From the NCBI GenBank assembly GCA_049520215.1, contig JBEKPZ010000007.1, positions 1 through 64,000 of the forward strand: DNA of 64,000 nt, written 5' to 3'. This document shows positions 32,717-39,960 of the stretch, one piece after another. This DNA comes from Bog-159 sp049520215 (GTDB taxonomy: Bacteria; Acidobacteriota; Terriglobia; Bryobacterales; Bryobacteraceae). Made by a program: the position numbers and the translations under genes. How positions within the stretch are numbered: position 1 is the stretch's first letter; every line of letters starts with the position of its first letter. Below the pieces are notes generated by a model. That model saw nothing but the letters and a program-made list of their open reading frames with translations, was not told where the DNA came from and ran no database searches.

Positions 32717-34156
32717 ATGTTTGCCATAGCCATGGATATTGTCGAACCAGCCCGGCTGTTATGGATTGCAGCGGAAGATTGCCAGGCGACGGCGGCCCGC
32801 GTCCCTGAAATCGACGGACTTGCGGTGGAGTGCGCCGCCGGGATCCCCGAAGCTTTGGAGTACCTCAAGCGCTCCCGGATCGACGCGGCGGTGGTCTCGT
32901 TTCCGTTCCCGGAATACACCCCCGCCGAAGCGCTGGAGGAGTTGCAGAGCGCCGATGGCGGCATTCCGTTAGTTGTTTGGGATCCCTCGATGGGATTGCA
33001 GGATGCCGTTCGTTTGGTCAAGTTGGGAGCTTTCGGCGTCCTGGGCGGGGAAGCCGGACCCGAGCAGCTTGCCGCGGTTATCGAGGACGCCATCGCCGAC
33101 CGCCGCAGCCAGGTCTCGGCTCACGGGGACGCCGACGAGCCTTGGCGGCGGATCCTGGTCGGCTCGACCCAGCCGTTCCAGGAAGTGGTGCGGATGGTGC
33201 GGCTGGTGGGAAGCCGGCGCTCCACCGTGCTGATCACCGGCGAGACCGGAACCGGCAAAGAGATGGCAGCGCGGGCGGTACACATGGCGGGGCCGCGCGG
33301 CCGTCTGCCCATGGTATCGGTTTGCTGCAGCGCGCTCCCCGAGAATTTGCTGGAAGCCGAGCTGTTTGGACATGTGCGGGGGGCTTTCACCGGCGCCCTC
33401 AACCAGCGTATCGGACGCTTTGAGCAGGCCGACGGCAGCACCCTGTTTCTGGACGAAATCGGAGATATGCCGCTGGAGATGCAAGCCAAGCTGCTGCGGG
33501 TCCTGCAGGAGCGCGAGTTCCAGCGGCTGGGCAGTTCCGAGAACATACGGGTGGACGTGCGCGTGGTGGCCGCCACTAATGCCGACCTCCCGGAGCGGGT
33601 CCGCCAGGGCCGCTTTCGCGAGGACTTGTACTACCGTCTCCATGTGGTCCCCATCCATCTGCCGCCGCTGCGCGCGCGCTTGGGCGACGTGGCGGCTTTG
33701 ACCCATCACTTTCTCCGGAAAATCTGCCATTTGGAGGACCTCCCGCTAAAGCAGATCTCCCGCGAGGCGCTGCACCGGTTGAGCGAGTATTCCTGGCCCG
33801 GCAACGTGCGCCAATTGGAAAACGCGGTAGAACGCGCCATCGTCCTGAGCGGAGATCGGGCCATGCTGTATCCGTCCGACTTCCCGCTGGACGGCCCCAT
33901 CCCACGCCCGGTTACCGGGCGCTCGGGCGCCAATTTTGTGCATGTGCCCGACGACGGCCTGGATTTCGAGCAGACCGTAGGGCAGATCGCGCGCGGCATC
34001 CTCGAACAGGCGCTGCGCAAAACGAACGGGAACAAGAAAATGGCGGCCGACCTGCTGCGTCTCAAACGCACTACCTTGGCCGCGAAACTGAGGAGCCTGG
34101 AAACCAGCGATCCGGAACTTGCGGCCATGGCTTCGGATTTCGTGCATTGCGCGTGA
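32717..34156 (+). CDS. Sigma-54-dependent flagellar activator with degenerate receiver
   Basis: A 479-residue NtrC-family activator. Residues 1-125 resemble a receiver but the phospho-acceptor position is Ser61 (AAVVSFPFPE instead of a D-x-x-P form), so phosphorylation there is unlikely, as in FleQ. The AAA+ domain has Walker A GETGTGKE (175-182), the sigma-54-contacting GAFTGA loop (222-227), Walker B TLFLDEIGDMP and the WPGNVRQLENAVERA sensor. A Fis-type HTH ends the protein (NGNKKMAADLLRLKRTTL). Start alternatives are ATG 32717 and 32732. It most likely controls early flagellar genes (inference). Confidence 0.9.
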   Translation: MFAIAMDIVEPARLLWIAAEDCQATAARVPEIDGLAVECAAGIPEALEYLKRSRIDAAVVSFPFPEYTPAEALEELQSADGGIPLVVWDPSMGLQDAVRLVKLGAFGVLGGEAGPEQLAAVIEDAIADRRSQVSAHGDADEPWRRILVGSTQPFQEVVRMVRLVGSRRSTVLITGETGTGKEMAARAVHMAGPRGRLPMVSVCCSALPENLLEAELFGHVRGAFTGALNQRIGRFEQADGSTLFLDEIGDMPLEMQAKLLRVLQEREFQRLGSSENIRVDVRVVAATNADLPERVRQGRFREDLYYRLHVVPIHLPPLRARLGDVAALTHHFLRKICHLEDLPLKQISREALHRLSEYSWPGNVRQLENAVERAIVLSGDRAMLYPSDFPLDGPIPRPVTGRSGANFVHVPDDGLDFEQTVGQIARGILEQALRKTNGNKKMAADLLRLKRTTLAAKLRSLETSDPELAAMASDFVHCA

Positions 34157-34187
34157 GGCAGACCGGATCGATGCAGGATGGAAATCA

Positions 34188-35153
34188 ATGCCGGATTCTC
34201 CAAGTATGCCTGAAGATTGTCTAGCCACTTCACAGCCAATCGGGCTGCGTCTTGGCATAGCCGCGCTGCGCAGTGTGCTCGAAGCTCATGGCGCCTGGCT
34301 CGAGCGGCGTCCGGGCGGCCGGCGGGCCAGCCTGAGCGGCGTGGTGCTGGCCGAGGCGGCCCTCGACGGAATCAATCTGGAGCGCGCCGACCTCAAAGCG
34401 GCGAACTTCATCGATGCCAGCATGTCCGGCGCCAATCTGAGCGGCGCGAGTCTGCACTTCGCCGACCTCAGCAACGCGACGCTGATCGAGGCGGACTTAT
34501 CGCTCGCCGAGTCGGTGGATACCAAACTGGACTACGCTTTGCTGGGCGGCGCGAACTGTAGTGAAGCCCGGTTTCTGCGCGTCTCCTTACGCGGCGCGAA
34601 TCTGCGGGAAGCACGCCTGCTGGAGGCCAGCATGGAAAACTGCGACTTCGCGCGCGCCATGCTGCGCCAAGCCCAGTTGCTCCAAGCCAAGGCGTTCGAC
34701 TGTAACTTCGCGGAGGCGGATCTGGAGGGAGCCAATCTTTACCACAGCGTGTTCCGGCATTGTAAGTTGTCCGGGATAACCGCCGCCGGATCGAATTGGG
34801 CCAACGCCATAGTGCAGAATTGCGAATTCCGGAGGGCCGATCTGACCTCCGCGCGTTTCGACCGGGCCGATCTGCGCCAAAGCTCTTTTTGGAAGGCCGA
34901 TCTCAGTAACTGCACTTTTCAAAACACCCGCCTGGACGGCGCCGACCTGGAAAGCGCAAATCTTGTCCGCGCCCGTTTCCACGAGGCCACCACCACCAGC
35001 GCGAGCTTTCGCGGGGCCGATCTGCGGGCCGCGCAGGGGCTCACCCCGACCCAACTCGGCCAGGCGCTTACGGACCGCGATACGATCCTGCCGGATGGTT
35101 CGCACGGTCCCTTCCTGCGGGGATCCGGGGCGCACCGGCCCTGCCGGATCTAG
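34188..35153 (+). CDS. Pentapeptide-repeat protein
   Basis: A 321-residue protein dominated by A(D/N)LxX pentapeptides from about residue 55 to 290 (for example LERADLKAANFIDASMSGAN, ADLSNATLIEADLSLAES, RADLTSARFDRADLRQSSF), predicting a right-handed quadrilateral beta helix. Functions in this family are diverse and none can be assigned. A degraded GLTPTQL end motif common in bacterial members is present. The start at 34188 is chosen over an upstream ATG inside the activator gene. It is 31 bases from that gene, so read-through is possible. Confidence 0.85.
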   Translation: MPDSPSMPEDCLATSQPIGLRLGIAALRSVLEAHGAWLERRPGGRRASLSGVVLAEAALDGINLERADLKAANFIDASMSGANLSGASLHFADLSNATLIEADLSLAESVDTKLDYALLGGANCSEARFLRVSLRGANLREARLLEASMENCDFARAMLRQAQLLQAKAFDCNFAEADLEGANLYHSVFRHCKLSGITAAGSNWANAIVQNCEFRRADLTSARFDRADLRQSSFWKADLSNCTFQNTRLDGADLESANLVRARFHEATTTSASFRGADLRAAQGLTPTQLGQALTDRDTILPDGSHGPFLRGSGAHRPCRI

Positions 35154-35208
35154 CGTAGGGTTCGCGAATTAACGTACAGTTCCGGCGCCCGGCGCGGCGC
35201 AGACGATC

Positions 35209-35236
35209 GGCAGGCCACGAAAAACGATGGCCTGCC
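35209..35236. terminator. Palindrome between convergent genes
   Basis: GGCAGGCCA, a ten-base A-rich loop, and TGGCCTGCC form a 9-bp stem, followed by CCCAC. It sits between the pentapeptide gene (plus) and the actin-like gene (minus), and shares the GCCTGCCCCAC end with the repeats at 51758, 59939 and 61944, so it is probably a member of that family acting as a bidirectional terminator. Confidence 0.5.
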
Positions 35237-35261
35237 CCACAGGGAATCTGCTGTACAGGTC

Positions 35262-36263
35262 CTAGCACTGCGCGGCCATCAGCGCCCCGCGCGCCGTCGA
35301 ATGCAAAGGATCGCCCGATACCCGGACCTCCGACAGCCGCAACGGAAATTCCTCGGATTGCAAGATCCTGATAAAGTGGTCCAGAAACCCTTTGGGCATA
35401 GCCGTGCCGCCACTGAGCACCAGCGGCACCGATTGCTCCAGCTTTGGCAGTTTCTGCGCCGATGCGATGCGGGCGCGCAACGACCCGATCAGAGTGGCGA
35501 TCACTTCCTGGTAGTAGACGGTCAGCGCATTGTGGACCCGATCTGAAGTGAACCCGTTCAATTGGAAGGCCTTTTCCTTCGAGATGCGCAAGCGGGTGGC
35601 GCGATCGCCGGTCACCTGGGCGGCCTGGGCATCGATGAAATCGCCGGCCTTGGGCACGCTGAAGCTGATCACCGGCACCGACAGGACTGCCAGGCAGATA
35701 TTGCATAACCCGCTGCCGCACGAAATACCGACGCCGCTGTAATTCGATCCGGCCATCTCGCCGTACACCACCGCCAAACCTTCCTCGATGGGGGTGGCCT
35801 CGTAGCCCAGTTCCGCGAGAATCTGCCGGATGGACGCCTCATGGTATCGAATCGCGCCGCCCAGGCTATCTCCCTGCGCAGGCACGCTGAAGAAGACTTT
35901 CTGCCCCTCGACTGCAGCCCGTCCAACCAGCTTGGTAATGATCCGCCGCACCACCGCGAGGCTGTATGGCTCTTCGGGGTTGAGCACTCCATGGGCCATC
36001 GGCCGCCGCGTTTCGACGTGAAAAACTTCGGCGAATTTCTCCGCGTCGTTGCCCGCCACTACGATCTCCGCGCCCTGGACTTCGTGGAAAACGCTTTCCC
36101 GTTGCAGAAGGCTCTCCGCAAGTTTCGAGTAGGGCAACGTCAGGAACGCGTTGAGCTGGGAATCGTACTCTTGTTTCTTGTCCTTGGCGCGCGCCACCAC
36201 GATGCGGCTGGTGCCCACGTCCAGCCCCAGCGGTTGCGTGTAATCCTGTTCGAGGTTGTTCAT
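35262..36263 (-). CDS. Actin-like ATPase (MreB/Hsp70 fold), uncharacterised
   Basis: A 333-residue actin-fold protein. Phosphate loop 1 is GLDVGTSRIVV (about residues 13-23), phosphate loop 2 is GVGISCGSGLCNICLAVL, and the adenosine motif is PLVLSGGTAMPKGFLDHF; the RISKEKAFQL region is the ParM/MreB-like subdomain. It is not MreB itself: MreB's diagnostic start and length differ. The ATG at 36263 after GGGAGAG is preferred to one 18 bases upstream. It follows a coiled-coil gene by 83 bases on the same strand, suggesting a filament-forming pair. Confidence 0.75.
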   Translation of the reverse strand: MNNLEQDYTQPLGLDVGTSRIVVARAKDKKQEYDSQLNAFLTLPYSKLAESLLQRESVFHEVQGAEIVVAGNDAEKFAEVFHVETRRPMAHGVLNPEEPYSLAVVRRIITKLVGRAAVEGQKVFFSVPAQGDSLGGAIRYHEASIRQILAELGYEATPIEEGLAVVYGEMAGSNYSGVGISCGSGLCNICLAVLSVPVISFSVPKAGDFIDAQAAQVTGDRATRLRISKEKAFQLNGFTSDRVHNALTVYYQEVIATLIGSLRARIASAQKLPKLEQSVPLVLSGGTAMPKGFLDHFIRILQSEEFPLRLSEVRVSGDPLHSTARGALMAAQC

Positions 36264-36346
36264 CGCTCTCTCCCGTTTCATGCTTAGTCGAAAGGCCGGA
36301 TCTGTTCCCGGCGCGAAATTTCCGCGGTTACGCCACTGTCTTTCTT

Positions 36347-37024
36347 TCAGCGCGCCGCCGCCGCGCTCGAGGCACGTTCCAGCACCACCGTCAACCCGCC
36401 GGCTGCAGGCGTGTCGGCTTCCGGGACGCAGCAGTCCGCGGCATCGGCAATGCGCTGCGCCTCCTGCTGTTTGCGCTTCTGCCAGATCCGGAAGTGGTCC
36501 TGCGCGCGCGCCACTTCATCCAGATTGCTTTGCATGCGCGCCATGTACTGGCCGGTGCTACGATCCATCTCCGCCTGAATGGCGCGGTTCTGTTCCTGGA
36601 TGGCCGCCTCAAAGCTCTGCAGGTCCCGCTGGCGCGCCTCTTCGTAGTCGTTGAGGGACCGCTGCCGGACGATGGCGTCCTGCAGGATATCCTCGATCTT
36701 CGCGCCGCCCGCGTCCAGGGCCATCAACAACGCGGCGCGCTTGGATTCCGCCGGCATACCGCCGAGGTGCGAGCTGTTCAGCATTTCCGCCACCTTCAGC
36801 ACGCCGTAGGAGATACGCGGCGGCTTCACGGCCCCGCTCTGATAGATTTGCTCGAAATCGGTGAGCAAGGCGGGAGCGCGCTCCGCGCCCCAACCGGCCA
36901 GCCGCGCGCCCGGCCCTTCCGGCTCCAATACCGCCGGTATGCGGCCATTGGATCCAGTGCCGTTTCCAGCCGTGGGCATCTCCTCACGGCTTCCATTCGA
37001 TAGCTGCAGCATTCGCTTCCACAT
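36347..37024 (-). CDS. Coiled-coil partner of the actin-like protein
   Basis: A 225-residue cytoplasmic protein of unknown function. After a variable start it has ALLTDFEQIYQSGAVKPPRI and SYGVLKVAEMLNSSHLGGMP, then a long charged helix from about residue 115 to 195 (QRSLNDYEEARQRDLQSFEA, NRAIQAEMDRSTGQYMARMQ, QDHFRIWQKRKQQEAQRI), predicted to be a coiled coil. The ATG at 37024 is preceded by the strong site AAGGAGACG. Order and strand suggest one transcript with the actin-like gene. Confidence 0.7.
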   Translation of the reverse strand: MWKRMLQLSNGSREEMPTAGNGTGSNGRIPAVLEPEGPGARLAGWGAERAPALLTDFEQIYQSGAVKPPRISYGVLKVAEMLNSSHLGGMPAESKRAALLMALDAGGAKIEDILQDAIVRQRSLNDYEEARQRDLQSFEAAIQEQNRAIQAEMDRSTGQYMARMQSNLDEVARAQDHFRIWQKRKQQEAQRIADAADCCVPEADTPAAGGLTVVLERASSAAAAR

Positions 37025-37239
37025 ACGCGTCTCCTTTACAGACGCCGCCACGCGCCCAAGCAGCCAGATGCGGCTTCCGCGACGGGCGTCGTTATTCTGT
37101 TTTTTTCGGTATCTCCTTAGAAGTACTCTTTTGGAGAATTCCTCTCACGTCTTTTGATGGGTGGCGACCGCCAGCTCGCGAAATAAGAGAAAGGGATAAG
37201 ATTTTTCGCCCTGCCGGACGACATATCTAAGACAGACGC

Positions 37240-38439
37240 ATGCATACGCCATGGCCAGGACGGAGGTTGACGCGCGAACTGCGCGAGGCGGGTGTCGGTC
37301 GCATCGCAGGTTGCATCGGGGATCCGGTTCTGCGTCTGCGGTTCCTGAGAGCGGTGGCGCCGCGGACCTCGTTTGCGCAACGGGTGTCCCAACTGCGCCT
37401 GGGCCACTGGATCCTCTGGACAGGTCTCGTATTACTGCTGCTCATCCCCTTTTTGATGAGGCTCGCAGCGGGCAAGCCGGAACCGCCGCATGCCGCGCCG
37501 ATCCCTCCCCGCCGGGCGGCGGTCGACGGCGCTCAGAGAACGATTTCGGTCTGGCAGGTCGAACAAACCGGCGATGCGGAGTTCTACAGCAACGGACTAC
37601 GCGTCGATACGCGTCTGACGGTTGCCAATCGGCCCAGACTCTACACCGCGTTTCCGCGCGCCGGCGCCGCTTCCATCAGCCGGGTCCGGCGCACTCAGCC
37701 CGCCGGTATTATCTACCACACCACAGAAAGTTGCCAGGCGCCGTTTGAAGCGGAGGACACCCCGGTTCTGAAGCGCTTGGGGGAATCGCTCCTGGAGTAC
37801 GTGTGCCGCAAGCGCGCCTACCACTACCTGATCGACCGCTTCGGCCGCGTATACCGGGTGGTCGCCGAGTCCGATGCCGCCAACCATGCCGGCTACTCCG
37901 TCTGGGCCGACGACGAATGGTTCTACGTAAATCTCAACGAGAGCTTTCTGGGAGTTTCCTTTGAGGCCCAAACGCATCCCGGCCAGCCGGAGGGAGTGGC
38001 GAGCCCGGCCCAAGTGCGCAGCGCCGCCATGTTAACGGAAATGCTCCGCAGCCGTTACTGGATCCCCGCCGGAAACTGCGTCACTCACGCGCAAGTCTCG
38101 GTGAACCCTTCCAACATGCTGGTGGGCTATCACAAAGACTGGGCGGCGGGCTTCCCGTTTGCGGAGTTAGGCTTGCCCGACAACTACCAGCGCCCGCTGC
38201 CGTCGCTGTGGGCCTTCGGCTTCGATTGCGAGCCGGCCTGGCTGGCTTTGAGCGGGAGCCGCATGTCGGCTGGCGTCGAACTGGCGGAACAGGATCTCGT
38301 GCGCCGAGCCGCCGCGGCCGGTATGCCGCCGACGGCGTATCGGAAGGCTCTACGCGAGCGGTACCGGGCGTGGCTGGCAGAAGCGCGCCGCGCCGGTTCG
38401 CCGGTCGCTCAACTGCGTTCCGGCTCGGTTGGCCGGTAG
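37240..38439 (+). CDS. Membrane-anchored N-acetylmuramoyl-L-alanine amidase
   Basis: A 399-residue amidase_2/PGRP-type peptidoglycan amidase. A basic cytoplasmic head of about 50 residues precedes one membrane helix (WILWTGLVLLLLIPFLMRLA), so the enzyme faces the periplasm. Zinc-ligand candidates are His160 in GIIYHTTESC and His283 in NCVTHAQVS; AYHYLIDRFGRVYRV, NHAGYSVW and ESFLGVSFE are further family blocks. It is divergent from the actin-like/coiled-coil pair. The last 31 bases overlap the convergent gene at 38409. Confidence 0.82.
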   Translation: MHTPWPGRRLTRELREAGVGRIAGCIGDPVLRLRFLRAVAPRTSFAQRVSQLRLGHWILWTGLVLLLLIPFLMRLAAGKPEPPHAAPIPPRRAAVDGAQRTISVWQVEQTGDAEFYSNGLRVDTRLTVANRPRLYTAFPRAGAASISRVRRTQPAGIIYHTTESCQAPFEAEDTPVLKRLGESLLEYVCRKRAYHYLIDRFGRVYRVVAESDAANHAGYSVWADDEWFYVNLNESFLGVSFEAQTHPGQPEGVASPAQVRSAAMLTEMLRSRYWIPAGNCVTHAQVSVNPSNMLVGYHKDWAAGFPFAELGLPDNYQRPLPSLWAFGFDCEPAWLALSGSRMSAGVELAEQDLVRRAAAAGMPPTAYRKALRERYRAWLAEARRAGSPVAQLRSGSVGR

Positions 38440-38717
38440 CCGTTCTCCAGCAGTACGCGCCGCGCGGCTTCCGCCGCATCTGGCAGCACGTAAAAGAACG
38501 CGCCCGTGCGCACCCGCTGGAAAATGAACCCGCCGCGATACTCGTCGGCTTCCACCCCGTAATCGATGCCGGCGGTCGAGAGGGTCGCTTCCAGCCGCAA
38601 CGCCTCGTTCAGCCGCTTGGCGATATACACCAGCACGGAATCTTTGCCTTCAAAAAACGACGCTTCCTGGCGCATGTTTTCCTTGAGAGAAGCGGCGGGC
38701 GCCGCCATCTTTACCAT
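38409..38717 (-). CDS. Small conserved-type hypothetical protein
   Basis: A 102-residue soluble protein of unknown function: ARRLNEAL-like AKRLNEALRLEATLSTAGID, DYGVEADEYRGGFIFQRVRT, GAFFYVLPDAAEAARRVLLE and NGYRP. The pattern recalls DUF2007-like signal-transducing domains (paired beta-alpha units with GFxP ends), but this is only a resemblance. It faces dprA and overlaps the amidase gene end. Confidence 0.6.
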   Translation of the reverse strand: MVKMAAPAASLKENMRQEASFFEGKDSVLVYIAKRLNEALRLEATLSTAGIDYGVEADEYRGGFIFQRVRTGAFFYVLPDAAEAARRVLLENGYRPTEPERS

Positions 38718-38734
38718 CTTAGGAGATTATTTGG

Positions 38735-39922
38735 ATGGAAGGGCTAACGGCAGACACCGCGGCATGTTCGATTAGCCGCGAAGAGGAACTACACTGGTTG
38801 GCGCTGACCCTGATCCCCGGCCTGGGCACGCGCATGGCGGGAAAGCTTCTGGACCGATTCCGCACGCCGCAAGCCGTGTTCCGCGCCTCTCGCACCGAGC
38901 TGGAGGCGGCCGGCGTCGGCGGCGCGGTGGCCCAGAGTATTTCGAGCGGCTGCTCGTTCGAGGACGCCCTCGACCAGCAGCGCAAGATGGCGGAGCGCGG
39001 CGCAGTTGCCATCGTGCGCGGCGACCCGCGCTATCCGGCTCTGCTGCGCGAGATTTTCGATCCGCCGGTCCTGCTGTTTGCCCGGGGACGCCTGGAACTG
39101 CTGCAGCCCTTCCATTTCGCCGTGGTCGGCACCCGGCGGCCCACGCCTTACGGTCTGGCTGCCGCCGAAAGGCTGTCCGCCGACTTGGCGCGCGCCGGAC
39201 TCACCATCGTCAGCGGGATGGCGCGCGGCATTGACACCGCCGCGCACAAAGGCGCCTTTTCCGCTGGCGGCGACACGGTGGCGGTGTTGGGTTGTGGCGT
39301 GGACGTAGTCTACCCTTCGGAAAACCGCAAGCTGGCCGGCGACCTCGCCGCCAACGGACTCCTGCTGTCGGAGTTCGCCATGGGATCGACGGCATTTCCC
39401 CAAAACTTCCCCATCCGTAACCGGATCATCAGCGGCTTGAGCGCCGGCGTCCTGGTGGTGGAAGGCGCCCAATACAGCGGCTCGGCCATCACCGCGAAGC
39501 TGGCGCTGGACCAGGGCCGGGAGTGCTTTGCCGTTCCCGGCAACATCACGTCCACAGCCAGTTGGGGGCCTAACCTATTGATAAAGCAGGGCGCCAAGCT
39601 GGTGCAGGACTGGAACGACGTAATTGTGGAACTTCCCGCGGAGGTTCGCCGTCAGTTAATCGAGCGCGGCCGGACCCGTCTGCTGGGGAACACCGGTGCA
39701 TCCCAAGACGGCGGTCGGACATCCCACATAGAGGGATCTCTACCCGAAGTTGGCCGCAGGCTGCTCGCCGTCCTGCAGGTGGACACTGCCATACATTTGG
39801 ACGATCTGCTTCAGATTGTGGAAGATAGCTCGGCTTCCGAACTGATCGCCGCGCTTTTCGAGCTGGAAATGCTGGGTCTGGTCAAACAGCTTCCCGGAAA
39901 GCACTTCGTGAAAGTGTGGTAG
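38735..39922 (+). CDS. dprA: DNA-processing protein DprA (Smf)
   Basis: DprA loads RecA on incoming single-stranded DNA during transformation. The 395-residue product has an N-terminal SAM/HhH-like domain (WLALTLIPGLGTRMAGKLLD), the extended Rossmann domain with GTRRPTPYG, IVSGMARGIDTAAHKGA, AVLGCGVDVVYPSENRKL and NRIISGLSAGVLVVEG, and a C-terminal winged-helix segment. It lies 38 bases upstream of topA, a common dprA-topA pair. Confidence 0.95.
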   Translation: MEGLTADTAACSISREEELHWLALTLIPGLGTRMAGKLLDRFRTPQAVFRASRTELEAAGVGGAVAQSISSGCSFEDALDQQRKMAERGAVAIVRGDPRYPALLREIFDPPVLLFARGRLELLQPFHFAVVGTRRPTPYGLAAAERLSADLARAGLTIVSGMARGIDTAAHKGAFSAGGDTVAVLGCGVDVVYPSENRKLAGDLAANGLLLSEFAMGSTAFPQNFPIRNRIISGLSAGVLVVEGAQYSGSAITAKLALDQGRECFAVPGNITSTASWGPNLLIKQGAKLVQDWNDVIVELPAEVRRQLIERGRTRLLGNTGASQDGGRTSHIEGSLPEVGRRLLAVLQVDTAIHLDDLLQIVEDSSASELIAALFELEMLGLVKQLPGKHFVKVW

Positions 39923-39960
39923 CCTCTGGGGTATCTGCCAAAGGTTGTTGAAGTCTTTTT

